A stretch of DNA of 64,000 nucleotides from Pseudomaricurvus alkylphenolicus (GCF_011683955.1 NZ_JAAQPI010000013.1:124001-188000), one strand, 5' to 3'. Positions 19,202 through 29,941 are shown, counted from the stretch's first letter. Made by a program: numbers and translations. Notes: a model not told the origin generated them from the sequence alone.

Positions 19202-21961
19202 TTGCACCTGCCAACCCACGTTCGAAGCCTGGCATACCGTATTCAGCAGCTCAGCGTCCTGCCTGCGCTGGTGTTTATTTCCCTGCTGGGTGCCACTCTG
19301 GGGGGCATCTTCAGCCTGGAGATGGCCGATCAAGAGCGTCGCCATGGGCTGGTGGCCAGCCGCTGGCTGGCGAGCCTGGCCCACCATGAGCTGTTCAGCG
19401 AGAAGCCCGACGCGTTATTAGCGCAATTTGATACCCTGTTGGATCATAGCGACGTTGCCGGGGTCTACCTGTATGACGCCGGCTTTCAACTAAAATTACA
19501 ACGGGGCCTGCGGGCGTCTCAAGACATTTCCAAACATATCAGTACCGGTAAACGCCACTGGCATTCGGGCGGTATGGCGTTTTTCGCCAGTCCGGTCCTC
19601 CCGTCCAACAGCGTACCTTTTAACAGTATCTCAATCGACAATTCTGCTTCCCTCGAACACAGTTGGATAATCGTCAGCACCGCGTCCGAACATCTGACCC
19701 TCGTTCAGTACCGCGGTATTGTGGCCGTACTTGCTGCCGCTATCATCGGATTTGGTTTGTTGATGGCTCTGGCCTGGCGCCTTACACGCAACATTGAGCA
19801 ACCGCTACAAAACATTGAGGATACGCTGCAGGACTACAGTCAGGGGAGTTACAACGCCAAGGCGCGGATTCCGGACCAGCGGGAGTTGGCCAGCCTGGCG
19901 CAAACCGCCAACACCCTGGGTGCACGCCTCAAGAATGCGAATGACGAAGTCCAGCAGCAGATCACCCAGGCAACCTCCGACCTGCAGGAAACACTGGACA
20001 CCATTGAAATCCAAAGCATCGAGCTTGACATCGCCCGCAAAAGGGCGGTCGAAGCCAGTCGCATCAAATCACAATTCCTGGCCAACACCAGCCATGAAAT
20101 CCGAACCCCGATTAACGGTATTCTCGGCTTTACCAATTTGCTGTTGAAAACCCCCATCAATGCCCAGCAGCGAGAACACCTGCGCACGATCGCGTTGAGC
20201 TCACAAGGGCTTCTAACCATTATCAACGATATTCTCGATTTTTCGCGTCTGGAGGAGAACCGTCTCTCTCTAGACCGCGTGCCTTTTGAGTTACGTCAGG
20301 TCGTCGAAGAAACCCTGCAGATACTGGCACCCGGTGCCAATGAAAAAGAATTACAGCTGATCCACATCACCCATGGTGAAAAACTGCCAACCCTGATGGG
20401 CGATCCTCTGCGCATCAAACAAGTGCTGACCAACCTGGTCAACAATTCCATCAAGTTTTCTGACCGGGGAAATATTGTAGTCACCACGGCGCTGACGAGC
20501 CGTGACAACAGCACGATCTCTTTGAAGGTGTCAGTCAACGACGAAGGCATTGGCATTAACAATGAACACCGTGAGCTGATGTTCGATGCCTTCACCCAGG
20601 CGGATTCTTCAAACAGTCGCCAACGCGGTGGCACAGGACTGGGACTGGCCATCTCCAAAAAGCTGATCGAGAAAATGGGCGGCACCATCGCACTGGAAAA
20701 CCGCAGTGGTGGTGGCACTTGCGCTTGGTTCAAGCTGAGCCTGTCCCCGCAGGAAAACCCGATGCAAAACCAGTATGGTCGATTACAAGGTAAAAAAGCG
20801 GTGATCTTTGCCGGTAGCCCCTTGTTTGCCCAGCAGCTTCAGCAATACGCCAATGAATGGGAATTGGATGTCGAATTTGTGCTGAGTCTGGAAGACGTAC
20901 TGCCTACTCTCGCAGCCGCACGACAACTGAACCGCCCGGTGGATATCGTGCTGCTGGCCGCACCCGGCAAGGTCAAGTTTGACGGCCTGAGCCAGATGGC
21001 ATCTGAGATTCAGGTCCGCTACGGCAGCCCTGTGCTGGCCGCCATAAACGCCGACGAATCATCCTCACTGCAAGGGCAAGCATTCCAGGTACTCTATCTG
21101 CCGTTCACTCACGATCATCTGTACCAGATTATCGACGAGGCGCTGCAGCAGGATAACAACAAGCCCGCACAGCCCAAGCCATCGCAAAATGGCCGCATTT
21201 TGGTCGTGGATGACAACCCCGCCAATCTACAACTGGTATGCACCTTTCTCCAAGACCTGGGATTTGACCCGCTGGCAGCCAGCAGTGGCTTAAGTGCCCT
21301 GCAGTTATTCCACAATGAATCTGTCGATCTGGTCTTTATGGACGTGCAAATGCCGGAAATGGATGGCCTGGAAACAACAAGGCGTCTGAGGACAATGGAG
21401 AGCGGCGATCGACGCACACCGGTTATCGCCCTCACCGCGCACGATCTCAGCGACCAGAAGTATTCTCTGCTGGAAGCCGGCATGGATGACTTTACCAGCA
21501 AGCCCGTCAGCGAGACCCAACTCGCCCATCTGGTGCAGCGCTGGTTGCATCAGTCCACGGAGCCGAAACGCACCGTTCCCCGAGGGACTCCCGTAAAGCA
21601 ACAGGCCATTATGGATCTTCAGGAAGCGCTGAGACTGACAAACAACAAATCGGATCTGGCCAGAGACATGCTCTACAAACTGAATGAGGGATTGGCTGAA
21701 GACGCTGAAGCAATCGTCAGACTGTACAGAGAGCAACAATGGATGCCGTTACAGGAACTGGTCCATCGCCTTTATGGCGGCTGTTGCTATTGTGGCGTAC
21801 CGGAGCTGCGTCGGGTCAGTGAGTCCATGGATAAGAAACTGCTGGCCGGCAATCACGTTTCGCTGGATGATGATCTTAATGATTTATTGAAAGCGATCCA
21901 GCGTCTGCGTCAATGGGTTGATGAACACGATCTCGACATCCTGTTTGATGTCGAACATTAG
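19202..21961 (+). CDS. gacS: Hybrid sensor histidine kinase, GacS/BarA type
   Basis: Sensor of the Gac/Rsm global regulatory pathway; phosphorylates a GacA/UvrY response regulator. 919 residues with a TTG start at 19202 (GAGG at 19191-19194); the next Met would delete the first membrane helix. Order: TM1 (about 15-38), periplasmic domain, TM2 (about 165-190), HAMP, HisKA with H298 in NTSHEIRTPING, HATPase (GTGLGLAISKKL), a degenerate receiver, a receiver with D714 in FMDVQMPEMDGLE, and an HPt with H855 in ELVHRLYGGCCYCGVPEL, the GacS hallmark. Placement opposite cysM matches pseudomonads. Confidence 0.93.
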   Translation: MHLPTHVRSLAYRIQQLSVLPALVFISLLGATLGGIFSLEMADQERRHGLVASRWLASLAHHELFSEKPDALLAQFDTLLDHSDVAGVYLYDAGFQLKLQRGLRASQDISKHISTGKRHWHSGGMAFFASPVLPSNSVPFNSISIDNSASLEHSWIIVSTASEHLTLVQYRGIVAVLAAAIIGFGLLMALAWRLTRNIEQPLQNIEDTLQDYSQGSYNAKARIPDQRELASLAQTANTLGARLKNANDEVQQQITQATSDLQETLDTIEIQSIELDIARKRAVEASRIKSQFLANTSHEIRTPINGILGFTNLLLKTPINAQQREHLRTIALSSQGLLTIINDILDFSRLEENRLSLDRVPFELRQVVEETLQILAPGANEKELQLIHITHGEKLPTLMGDPLRIKQVLTNLVNNSIKFSDRGNIVVTTALTSRDNSTISLKVSVNDEGIGINNEHRELMFDAFTQADSSNSRQRGGTGLGLAISKKLIEKMGGTIALENRSGGGTCAWFKLSLSPQENPMQNQYGRLQGKKAVIFAGSPLFAQQLQQYANEWELDVEFVLSLEDVLPTLAAARQLNRPVDIVLLAAPGKVKFDGLSQMASEIQVRYGSPVLAAINADESSSLQGQAFQVLYLPFTHDHLYQIIDEALQQDNNKPAQPKPSQNGRILVVDDNPANLQLVCTFLQDLGFDPLAASSGLSALQLFHNESVDLVFMDVQMPEMDGLETTRRLRTMESGDRRTPVIALTAHDLSDQKYSLLEAGMDDFTSKPVSETQLAHLVQRWLHQSTEPKRTVPRGTPVKQQAIMDLQEALRLTNNKSDLARDMLYKLNEGLAEDAEAIVRLYREQQWMPLQELVHRLYGGCCYCGVPELRRVSESMDKKLLAGNHVSLDDDLNDLLKAIQRLRQWVDEHDLDILFDVEH

Positions 21962-21976
21962 ACTTTCACTAATAAC

Positions 21977-22360
21977 CTAAAAAGCGGCTTCCAAAATCAC
22001 CGTTGCGGTTGCATAGGCCTGCTCGTCAGAAACACTCACCTGAACCCGATTGCCCTTTAGCTCTGTCAAGCGCTCCAGCGCACCTCCAGTCATGCGCAAC
22101 ACCGGAGCGCCCTCTTCCGTATGTTCCACCCACATATGCTGCCAGGAAATTCCTCGACCAATGCCTGTCCCCAGCGCTTTGGCAGCCGCCTCTTTGATAC
22201 AAAACCGTTTGGCGAGATAGGCGACAGAACGGGAGCTGGACTGATACTCGGCGAATTCCAGTGGGGTGAGAATACGCTTGGCAAAACTGTCGCCAAGTCG
22301 ATCCAGCGTGCTTTCAACGCGCGCTATCTCCACGATATCCGTACCCAACCCCACAATCAT
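21977..22360 (-). CDS. acpS: Holo-[acyl-carrier-protein] synthase
   Basis: Transfers 4'-phosphopantetheine from CoA to acyl carrier protein. 127 residues. The N-terminal GLGTDIVEIARVE carries the magnesium Asp, and RFCIKEAAAKALGTGIG is the CoA/phosphopantetheine motif. It lies 24 bp after recO on the same strand. In E. coli and pseudomonads pdxJ follows recO; it is missing here. Confidence 0.95.
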   Translation of the reverse strand: MIVGLGTDIVEIARVESTLDRLGDSFAKRILTPLEFAEYQSSSRSVAYLAKRFCIKEAAAKALGTGIGRGISWQHMWVEHTEEGAPVLRMTGGALERLTELKGNRVQVSVSDEQAYATATVILEAAF

Positions 22361-22383
22361 GCATCTTTCCTAAATTATTGTTG

Positions 22384-23094
22384 TTACTGTGTTTTAGCAA
22401 ACAGCTTGCGGCTTTCCAACGGTTTGTGCCCCAACAGTGGCCCCAATAACTGCCGCGAAAGCCGTTTGGCAGCGCGCAATACTTCCGGCGACGACAGATC
22501 CCGCCTTCCAATCGCCAGTAGATGACCACCCAAATAAGCGGATCTTTCTAACCGCGCCTGAGCATCCGAAAGACGCTCGAAGCCGTTCTCCGCGCGCCAT
22601 TGATAGTAACAGTCTGGCTCAATGCGTGCACCCGCGCCAGCTTCCCACTCCAGATCCACGGCATAACCCATCTCTTCCAACAGCGCCAACTCAAACTGAC
22701 GCAGTGTCGATTCCAGCGGTAATTGCCGCCCGAGTTGCTCCAGAGCGACAACATAGTGCCCATAGAGCCTCTCACAGGCATCGTGTTCGGGTAATAATCG
22801 GGTCAGCAGCTCGTTCAGGTAAAGACCGCTATAGAGATAGTTTTCAGACAACATGACCGGCAATCCGGTGCTTTCCGCCGAAACCAGTGTTTTGAGTGAA
22901 TGGCGGCCCTGCCAGGAGAGCAACAGCGGACAAAATGGCTGGCACATCTGCCGCCAGCGAGACTTGGCACTGCGAGCGCCCTTGGCGATTACAGACAAGC
23001 GACCATGATTTTCGGTAAGACAGTCGAGAATCAGACTGGAGTCCTTGAACGGGCGCCGGTGTAGCACAAATCCCTGCTGCAGCTCTACCCGCAT
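22384..23094 (-). CDS. recO: DNA repair protein RecO
   Basis: Mediator of RecFOR recombination that anneals ssDNA and loads RecA. 236 residues. The N-terminal OB fold begins QQGFVLHRRPFKDSSLILD, which is family-specific, with YLNELLTRLLPEHDACERLY in the helical domain. It is located directly downstream of era (9-bp gap), as is standard. No complete zinc Cys cluster is seen, as in other gammaproteobacterial RecO. Confidence 0.94.
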   Translation of the reverse strand: MRVELQQGFVLHRRPFKDSSLILDCLTENHGRLSVIAKGARSAKSRWRQMCQPFCPLLLSWQGRHSLKTLVSAESTGLPVMLSENYLYSGLYLNELLTRLLPEHDACERLYGHYVVALEQLGRQLPLESTLRQFELALLEEMGYAVDLEWEAGAGARIEPDCYYQWRAENGFERLSDAQARLERSAYLGGHLLAIGRRDLSSPEVLRAAKRLSRQLLGPLLGHKPLESRKLFAKTQ

Positions 23095-23103
23095 GACTAC
23101 GGC

Positions 23104-24012
23104 CTAGAGGTCGTCGTATCCGAGACTGCGCAATGCCCGCTCGTCGTCGGACCAGCCGGATTTCACTTTCACCCAAGTCTTGAGCATGACCTTGCAATCA
23201 AACAGTGTTTCCATATCAACTCTGGCCTCGCGGCCAATCTGTTTGATCTTAGCGCCTTTATCGCCGATCAATATGCGCTTTTGTCCATCCCGCTCAACCA
23301 GAATCAATGCGCCAATATGAATAATATTGCCTTCGTGGGAAAACTCTTCGATTTCCACGGTCATCTGGTAAGGCAGCTCATCACCCAGCTGACGGGTAAT
23401 CTTTTCACGCACGATTTCGGCTGCCAGAAAACGAGAGCTGCGATCGGTGATCTGGTCTTCCGGAAAAAAGTGTTCGGCTTCGGGCAATCGTTCAATCACC
23501 TGCTGTTCGAGGCGATCGAGATTTACCCCCCGCAGCGCCGAGATGGGCACAATTTCATCAACTTTGATTTTGTCAGACAGCGTCTGCAGGTGAGGCAGAA
23601 GTACCTCCTTATCCTCAATCTGGTCGACTTTATTGATGGCCAGGATAATGGGACAGTCGAGGTTTTGCAGGCGCTTGACCACCATGTCGTCTTCATCAGT
23701 CCAGGCCAGGCGATCCACCAGAAACACCACCACGTCCACGTCTCTGAGAGCGGTGGTTGCCGCTCGATTCATATAGCGGTTGATGGCTTTACTGTGTTGC
23801 AGATGCAGGCCGGGCGTGTCGACATAAATGGCTTGTACGGCGCCTTCCGTTTTGATGCCCAACACATTGTGACGGGTGGTCTGAGGCTTACGGGAGGTAA
23901 TACTGATTTTTTGTTGTAACAGGTGATTCAGCAATGTGGACTTACCGACGTTAGGTCGCCCCACAATGGCGACATAGCCACAACGGTTTAGCTCGTGCTC
24001 CCTGTCGCTCAT
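23104..24012 (-). CDS. era: GTPase Era
   Basis: Essential GTPase that binds the 3' end of 16S rRNA during 30S maturation. 302 residues. G1 [15 protein letters not shown]3 DTPGLH, G4 NKVD (VDQIED) and a C-terminal KH domain (about 205-295, [19 protein letters not shown]). The start codon overlaps the rnc stop by 4 bp (translational coupling), the normal rnc-era arrangement. Confidence 0.97.
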   Translation of the reverse strand: MSDREHELNRCGYVAIVGRPNVGKSTLLNHLLQQKISITSRKPQTTRHNVLGIKTEGAVQAIYVDTPGLHLQHSKAINRYMNRAATTALRDVDVVVFLVDRLAWTDEDDMVVKRLQNLDCPIILAINKVDQIEDKEVLLPHLQTLSDKIKVDEIVPISALRGVNLDRLEQQVIERLPEAEHFFPEDQITDRSSRFLAAEIVREKITRQLGDELPYQMTVEIEEFSHEGNIIHIGALILVERDGQKRILIGDKGAKIKQIGREARVDMETLFDCKVMLKTWVKVKSGWSDDERALRSLGYDDL

Positions 24013-24707
24013 CCGCGACCTCCGGGATTGGAGAGAGACAACTGCTGCAATGCCGCTGCAGCGGCCATCTTTTCCGCACTGCGGCGGCTGCTGGCACTGG
24101 CCTCAGTGGCCTCTGGCAACAACTCGCAACGGCAGGCCACCGTAAATTGTTGCGCATGGGCCTCGCCGCCAACGTCAATCACTTCGTAAACCGGCAGTGC
24201 GGCCTTCCTCGCCTGCAGATATTCCTGCAATTCGGTTTTGGGGTCCTTGCGATTGGTATCCAATTGCAGCGCATCCAGACGCGACTGGTACCAGACCCGC
24301 ACGCGATCCCTGGCGGCCTGCATGCCACCGTCTCGATAGATGGCGCCAATCAAGCCCTCAACCGCATCGGCCAAAATAGAATCACGACGGAAACCACCGC
24401 TCTTAAGCTCCCCTTCACCCAAATTCAGGTTCGGGCCCAGATCAAATTCTCTGGCGATTTCCGCGAGGGTTTCACCTTTTACCATCTGCGCACGCAAACG
24501 GCTGAGTTGCCCCTCTTTGGCTTCATCGAAACGCTCAAACAGTGCTTCACCGATAATAAAATTCAAAATGGAATCGCCCAAGAATTCCAGGCGTTCATTA
24601 TTGCGGGCACCGCAACTGCGATGAGTAAGTGCCAGATCGAAAAGATCCGGGTCCTTGAATTCATAGCCCAATCGATTGAGAAGGCGCTGGCGACTGATAG
24701 TGTTCAC
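24009..24707 (-). CDS. rnc: Ribonuclease III
   Basis: Double-strand-specific endonuclease that processes rRNA and regulatory RNAs. 232 residues. The signature [20 protein letters not shown] is near residue 38 and the second metal-site helix is [17 protein letters not shown]-terminal dsRNA-binding domain (about 155-225) ends with [18 protein letters not shown]-like residues. It overlaps era by 4 bp. Confidence 0.97.
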   Translation of the reverse strand: MNTISRQRLLNRLGYEFKDPDLFDLALTHRSCGARNNERLEFLGDSILNFIIGEALFERFDEAKEGQLSRLRAQMVKGETLAEIAREFDLGPNLNLGEGELKSGGFRRDSILADAVEGLIGAIYRDGGMQAARDRVRVWYQSRLDALQLDTNRKDPKTELQEYLQARKAALPVYEVIDVGGEAHAQQFTVACRCELLPEATEASASSRRSAEKMAAAAALQQLSLSNPGGRG

Positions 24708-24744
24708 TAATTACTTCACTTTGTGTGCTTTATTGAGCACAGAT

Positions 24745-25158
24745 CTATTTTTCGGGCTTGGTTATTGGCCGGCAACAAAAATCAGCATTGGAGCTGTCGA
24801 GTACACTGTGGAAGGACATCACCACATCCACATTGAGAAGCAGAGGCAACCTCACCTCGTATTCGAAACTCACCAGCGTTTTGCCCCGCTGACGCTCAAT
24901 TTTGGCTGACTTGGCCGATATCGAGCGCAAATTATTAATCCGAAAAAAACCATCGAGGTTTTTGTAAATTTCTCGCTCGGTCATTTCGTTAATCTGGGTT
25001 CCACTCTCCCCAAGGCCTCTCAAGGCTTCCTGAAGATAGCGATTATCGGCATAGGCCGGCGCCATTATGAAGATACAGCGCAGAAAAAAGCCAGCCACCA
25101 GCACGGCGACCAACCACCCCAGGGTAGACAATCCCTGCTGTCTTTTTAACGATCGCAC
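24745..25158 (-). CDS. DUF4845 domain membrane protein
   Basis: 137 residues, in the position between lepB and rnc where a DUF4845 protein is common in gammaproteobacteria. It has one N-terminal membrane helix (about 10-32, GWLVAVLVAGFFLRCIFIMA) preceded by basic residues, then an extracytoplasmic domain of about 100 residues ending FSYEV/LLLNVDVVMSFHS. The type-IV-pilin-like N-terminus (QQGLSTLGWLV) lacks the canonical Phe/Glu pair. Function unknown. Confidence 0.88.
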   Translation of the reverse strand: MRSLKRQQGLSTLGWLVAVLVAGFFLRCIFIMAPAYADNRYLQEALRGLGESGTQINEMTEREIYKNLDGFFRINNLRSISAKSAKIERQRGKTLVSFEYEVRLPLLLNVDVVMSFHSVLDSSNADFCCRPITKPEK

Positions 25159-25250
25159 ACGTCTTCTCCTATTCCGGTCACGGTTGTTCTACTGCTGATT
25201 TTAGTCTATTTGATTCAGCCGCAACTGCTGACCAGCTCACAATGTCACCC

Positions 25251-26096
25251 TTATTGGATGCTGCCCACGCGACTAAAGCTGGGCAGGCTGAAGAAAGAGT
25301 CCCAGTGCATCCAGACAGCAAAGGCTTTCCCCACGATGGCGTCCTCGGAGACGGGACCCCATTCGCGGCTGTCAGAGCTGTTGTCGCGGTTATCTCCCAT
25401 CATAAAATAGTGTCCTTCAGGCACCACCCAGGAGCCATTCTGGCTGAGGCGCCCGGGCACCACGTGCTTACGCATGTCGTGCTCGACACCATCGATGCTT
25501 TCCTTCATCAGATGAAACTGGGGATTGGCCGGCGGCAGAGCGGCTACCAGCTTCTGGGGCTGCTTTTCGCCGTTGATGTAGAGCACATTATTGATATAGC
25601 GAATCTCGTCACCAGGAAGGCCCACCACCCGCTTGATAAAGTAGGTTTTGGGGCGATGGGGTGGGAAAAACACCATGACGTCACCGCGCTGGGGTTCGTT
25701 CAAATCCAGCACTTTGGTTCTAACCACCGGCAAACGGATTCCGTAGGTGTATTTGTTCACCAGAATAAAATCGCCGATTTTAAGGGTGGGCACCATAGAG
25801 GCCGACGGGATCTGGAAGGGTTCCGCCAGAAACGAGCGCAAAATCAACACGATAAACAGTACCGGAAAGAACGATTTCGCATACTCCACCGCCACCGGCT
25901 CCTGGGCAGCGGCAGCCTTGGCTTCTTCGTAAACCGCCTGCTGCTGGCCGGCGTCTATCTGCACATTGGCAAACTGGGTATCCACGGCCGCAACGGCCTG
26001 CTGTCGGCGCTTTGCCAGAAACAGCCAGTCCGCCAGCCAGATTGCACCGCTGACGAACACCAAAACAACCAGAATCAGAGGAAAATTGATATCCAT
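25251..26096 (-). CDS. lepB: Signal peptidase I
   Basis: Cleaves signal peptides of exported proteins on the periplasmic side of the inner membrane. 281 residues. Two membrane segments lie at about 5-26 and 75-92. Catalytic Ser100 is in IPSASMVPTL. The Lys of the dyad is in TYFIKRVVGLPGDEI, and box E is GDNRDNSSDSREWG. It sits directly downstream of lepA (26-bp gap), forming the classical lepA-lepB pair. Confidence 0.97.
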   Translation of the reverse strand: MDINFPLILVVLVFVSGAIWLADWLFLAKRRQQAVAAVDTQFANVQIDAGQQQAVYEEAKAAAAQEPVAVEYAKSFFPVLFIVLILRSFLAEPFQIPSASMVPTLKIGDFILVNKYTYGIRLPVVRTKVLDLNEPQRGDVMVFFPPHRPKTYFIKRVVGLPGDEIRYINNVLYINGEKQPQKLVAALPPANPQFHLMKESIDGVEHDMRKHVVPGRLSQNGSWVVPEGHYFMMGDNRDNSSDSREWGPVSEDAIVGKAFAVWMHWDSFFSLPSFSRVGSIQ

Positions 26097-26122
26097 ATAG
26101 CTTTAACGCTTCCTGTAAGAAA

Positions 26123-27922
26123 TTAGTCTTCGACCTTGAGCACCGCCAGGAAGGCCTCCTGGGGAATCTCAACGCGGCCGACTTGCTTCATACGTTTCTT
26201 ACCCGCTTTCTGCTTCTCCAGCAGTTTCTTTTTACGGGTGATATCGCCACCGTAACACTTGGCGGTGACATTCTTACGCAAGGCCTTGACCGTGGTCCGA
26301 GCGACGATCTGTCCGCCAATGGCCGCCTGAATCGCCACATCGAACATCTGACGGGGTATCAATTCTTTCATTTTCTCAGCCAGGGCACGCCCCTTGTATT
26401 GGGCGTTATCGCGGTGCACGATCAGTGCCAGCGCATCCACTTTCTCGCCATTAATCAGTACATCCAGACGAACCAGTTTAGCGGCCTCGAAGCGGTCGAA
26501 ATTGTAATCCAGCGAAGCGAAACCGCGACTGACCGACTTAAGGCGATCAAAGAAATCCAACACTACCTCGTTCATCGGCAGCTCGTAGGTCAGCGACACC
26601 TGGGTTCCGGTGTACTGAAGGTCCTTCTGGATGCCGCGCTTTTCCACGCAGAGTGTTATCACCGCACCCAGATGTTCCTGGGGAACCAGGATATTCGCCT
26701 CGACGATGGGTTCGCGCATTTCTTCGATCAGGCCGGGGTCTGGCAGCTTCGACGGATTGTCCACGTAGATCACTTCACCGTCAGTCTGCTCGACTTCATA
26801 GACCACGGTCGGGGCGGTGGTGATCAGATCGAGGTTGTATTCCCGTTCAAGCCGCTCCTGGATGATTTCCATATGCAGCATCCCCAGGAAGCCGCAACGG
26901 AACCCAAAACCCAGTGCATCGGAACTCTCTGGTTCATAAAACAGAGAAGCGTCATTGAGCGTCAGCTTCGCCAATGCCTCACGGAACGCCTCATAATCAT
27001 CTGAACTTACCGGGAACAAGCCGGCATAGACCTGAGGTTTGACCTTCTGAAATCCCGGAACTGCCTCCACTTCGGGGGTTTTCTGATGGGTCAGCGTATC
27101 ACCCACGGGAGCGCCGTGAATATCCTTGATCCCGGCCACCACAAAGCCCACCTCACCGGCGCGCAGAACGCCGGTTTCTTTACGCTTGGGCGTGAACACC
27201 CCGACGTTATCCACCACATGGGCTTTGCCGATAGATTTGGTGATGATTTTGTCTTTGGCCTTGAGAGTGCCCTGTTTGACCCGAACGAGAGAAACCACGC
27301 CCAGATAGTTGTCAAACCAGGAATCAATGATCAGTGCCTGCAAGGGCGCATCAACGTTCCCCTCCGGCGGCGGCACCATGCTTACCAGCTCTTCCAGCAC
27401 ATCCTCAACACCGAGACCGGTCTTGGCACTGCATTGCACCGCCTCGGTAGCGTCGATGCCGATAATTTCCTCGATCTCTTGGGCAACACGGTCTGGCTCA
27501 GCCTGAGGCAAGTCAATCTTGTTGAGAACCGGAATAACCTCCAGCCCCTCTTCGATCGCGGTGTAACAGTTGGCTACAGACTGCGCCTCCACGCCCTGGG
27601 CGGCGTCAACAATCAACAGCGCTCCTTCACAGGCTGACAGCGAGCGGGATACCTCGTAGGAGAAATCCACGTGTCCGGGAGTATCAATAAAGTTCAGTTG
27701 ATAGGTTTTGCCGTCGCGGGCGTTGTAGTCCAGGGTAACGCTCTGCGCCTTGATCGTAATCCCGCGCTCGCGCTCAATATCCATGGAATCGAGAACCTGA
27801 GCTTCCATCTCCCGTTCGGACAAGCCGCCACACACCTGGATAAACCGGTCGGCAATGGTGGATTTGCCGTGGTCAATATGGGCAATAATGGAAAAATTAC
27901 GGATATGGCTGAGATCGGTCAC
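26123..27922 (-). CDS. lepA: Elongation factor 4 (LepA)
   Basis: Translational GTPase that back-translocates or remodels ribosomes. 599 residues. The G1 motif is [14 protein letters not shown]; the switch regions are [12 protein letters not shown] and [12 protein letters not shown], and the G4 motif is NKIDLP. The C-terminal domain ends with the LepA-specific [20 protein letters not shown]. The 127 bp separating it from mucD contain a hairpin that may end mucD transcripts. Confidence 0.98.
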   Translation of the reverse strand: MTDLSHIRNFSIIAHIDHGKSTIADRFIQVCGGLSEREMEAQVLDSMDIERERGITIKAQSVTLDYNARDGKTYQLNFIDTPGHVDFSYEVSRSLSACEGALLIVDAAQGVEAQSVANCYTAIEEGLEVIPVLNKIDLPQAEPDRVAQEIEEIIGIDATEAVQCSAKTGLGVEDVLEELVSMVPPPEGNVDAPLQALIIDSWFDNYLGVVSLVRVKQGTLKAKDKIITKSIGKAHVVDNVGVFTPKRKETGVLRAGEVGFVVAGIKDIHGAPVGDTLTHQKTPEVEAVPGFQKVKPQVYAGLFPVSSDDYEAFREALAKLTLNDASLFYEPESSDALGFGFRCGFLGMLHMEIIQERLEREYNLDLITTAPTVVYEVEQTDGEVIYVDNPSKLPDPGLIEEMREPIVEANILVPQEHLGAVITLCVEKRGIQKDLQYTGTQVSLTYELPMNEVVLDFFDRLKSVSRGFASLDYNFDRFEAAKLVRLDVLINGEKVDALALIVHRDNAQYKGRALAEKMKELIPRQMFDVAIQAAIGGQIVARTTVKALRKNVTAKCYGGDITRKKKLLEKQKAGKKRMKQVGRVEIPQEAFLAVLKVED

Positions 27923-27960
27923 AGTAAGAACAACTACCTGTCATTGAGTTTTGGTCAAAT

Positions 27961-27999
27961 CCGGCCAAACGCAAACTCTTCAAGAAGGCGTCTGGCCGG
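27961..27999 (-). terminator. Hairpin between mucD and lepA
   Basis: The arms CCGGCCA-a-ACGC and GCGT-c-TGGCCGG form an 11-bp stem with one mismatch. It lies 50-90 bp after the mucD stop and upstream of lepA. There is no strong T run on the minus strand, so it could be an attenuator or mRNA-stabilising structure. Confidence 0.4.
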
Positions 28000-28049
28000 T
28001 TTTCGAGGCTGCGAAGTCTACCGTATTTGGGCCATAAGAGAAATTGCGA

Positions 28050-29450
28050 TCAATCCTTGATCGACAGGGATCGGAACAACGCACGCCCCTGTCGGTAAAA
28101 TCGAACCGGCAACAAGCTGTCAGCAGGCAGATCGGCCACGGTGTCTTCGAACCCCTGCAGTGATTCTATTTTCTCGAAGCCCAGCTGCACGATGACATCG
28201 CCCGGACGCAGGCCGGCACCGGCCGCAGGACTACCGGGAAATACCCGTTTTACCATCACACCGCCGCTGACCTGCCAGGAATTGCGCAGTCGTGGGTCAA
28301 CTTCACCCACCAGGACCCCCAGCCGGCCACCGGATTCCGGTTCTGGTGCAGTTCCACGTGCTAATTTGGGAGATCCACCCAGCGTACCCACTTCCACCTC
28401 CAGCACCTTCTTCCTGCCCTCTCGCATGACGGTTATGGCCACTTCAGTGCCTGGTGCGACAGCACCCACGGCATGGGGCAAATCACTGGAAGACTCGATG
28501 CGGGTTTTACCAAAGCGAATAATAACGTCCCCGACTTTGAGCCCCCCCTTGTCGGCCGGGCTGCCGGGCTCCATCTGTGCAATCAGGGCTCCAACCGGCT
28601 TCGATAGTCCGAAAGAGGCGGCCAGATCCTTATCCACTTCCTGAATCACCACGCCGAGCCAGCCGCGGTCCACCCGGCCTTTCTCCTTGAGCTGATTCAT
28701 CACCTCCCGCGCCACGCTTACCGGAATGGCAAAGGAGAGGCCAATGGATCCGCCGGATCGGGTATAAATCTGGGAATTGATGCCCACCACCTCTCCGTCG
28801 AGGTTAAACAGGGGCCCACCCGAATTGCCCGGATTAATAGCGACGTCCGTCTGAATAAACGGTACGTAGTTCTCGTTCTTGTCACTGGGAATACTGCGCC
28901 CGATCGCGCTGACAATACCGGCGCTGGCTGAAAAATCGAGCCCAAATGGGGAACCGATCGCCAGAACCCACTGCCCGACCTTGAGCTCGTCATCATCGGC
29001 AAATTCAAGGGTCGGCAGATTGTCTTCCTCAATTTTTAGCAGCGCGATATCGGAACGTTCGTCCGTGCCGATCACCTCGGCCTGATACTCTCTTCGGTCC
29101 AACAGCCGTACATGGATTTCATCCGCACCATCAATCACATGATTATTGGTCAGAATGTAACCGTCTTCAGAAACGATAAAGCCGGAACCCAGGGATTGGG
29201 CCTGGCGCTCAGGCATTCGGCGGGGTTCAAACAGGTGGCGGAAGATATCCGGAATATCCTGATTGCCCTGCGGAAACTGCCGGCGACCGCTGCGGCGTTC
29301 AATTGTGTTGATCTTGACCACCGCCGGCGACGCCTGCTCAATCAGATCCGTGAATTCAGGTAAACTACCCCTGGCGCTGGCCGAGGTTGCCAACAGCGCC
29401 ATTGCCGCCAAGCAGAACCATTTCTGCCAATGCAGTGAAATCGCCGTCAT
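28050..29450 (-). CDS. mucD: Periplasmic serine protease, MucD/DegQ family
   Basis: HtrA-type protease/chaperone for misfolded envelope proteins. 466 residues. The signal peptide (about 1-27) ends ...LATSASA. The catalytic triad segments are NNHVIDGADE (His), DERSDIALLKI (Asp) and NPGNSGGPLF (Ser). There are two C-terminal PDZ domains (about 265-360 and 375-465). In Pseudomonas MucD restrains AlgU activation; it is last in the rpoE-mucA-mucB-rseC-mucD order here. Confidence 0.95.
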   Translation of the reverse strand: MTAISLHWQKWFCLAAMALLATSASARGSLPEFTDLIEQASPAVVKINTIERRSGRRQFPQGNQDIPDIFRHLFEPRRMPERQAQSLGSGFIVSEDGYILTNNHVIDGADEIHVRLLDRREYQAEVIGTDERSDIALLKIEEDNLPTLEFADDDELKVGQWVLAIGSPFGLDFSASAGIVSAIGRSIPSDKNENYVPFIQTDVAINPGNSGGPLFNLDGEVVGINSQIYTRSGGSIGLSFAIPVSVAREVMNQLKEKGRVDRGWLGVVIQEVDKDLAASFGLSKPVGALIAQMEPGSPADKGGLKVGDVIIRFGKTRIESSSDLPHAVGAVAPGTEVAITVMREGRKKVLEVEVGTLGGSPKLARGTAPEPESGGRLGVLVGEVDPRLRNSWQVSGGVMVKRVFPGSPAAGAGLRPGDVIVQLGFEKIESLQGFEDTVADLPADSLLPVRFYRQGRALFRSLSIKD

Positions 29451-29482
29451 TCTGATAAGTCTCCCTAGTCAATTAGATAGCT

Positions 29483-29941
29483 TCAGGATTGCCAGCGCAC
29501 CGCCTCGGTGCCATCGAGCAATACCGGCTGCATACGCTCATCATCGCGATGAACAAAACTGTGCCACCGCACCAGCCCGCCGCCAAGCGCCAATCCCAAT
29601 ACAGCCAAAAAGATCACACCCGGCTCTGCCAGCCCTAGCCAGTGGCCACAACCGGCCCCCAACAGCAGGGTTAATAAGGGGGTCAGATAAACCAATATAG
29701 AGCCGGCTGCCACCACGTCTTCGGGAATTCCTACGGTAACCTCATCGTGCAGGGCATAGTGGCTGCAGTCGCGCCCCTGGAGCAAGACACGGATAAAGCT
29801 GGTACGCCCACCCCACTTGCTGACCAGGCTCTGTCCGCAGCCCTTTTCGGCCGCACAGGACTCACAGGTGGAGCGTTGAATGGTCTCCACCCAAAGGCAA
29901 TCATTCTCGATGGCAACGATGCGGCCGGATTCGGTAATCAT
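29483..29941 (-). CDS. rseC: SoxR-reducing system protein RseC (MucC)
   Basis: Inner membrane protein of 152 residues. The N-terminal cytoplasmic domain has the Cys cluster CESCAAEKGCGQS (about 22-34) typical of RseC/MucC. Two membrane helices (about 78-98 and 104-124) follow. The family is linked to sigma-E control and SoxR reduction; its biochemical role is poorly defined. Gene order mucB-rseC-mucD matches Pseudomonas. Confidence 0.92.
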   Translation of the reverse strand: MITESGRIVAIENDCLWVETIQRSTCESCAAEKGCGQSLVSKWGGRTSFIRVLLQGRDCSHYALHDEVTVGIPEDVVAAGSILVYLTPLLTLLLGAGCGHWLGLAEPGVIFLAVLGLALGGGLVRWHSFVHRDDERMQPVLLDGTEAVRWQS

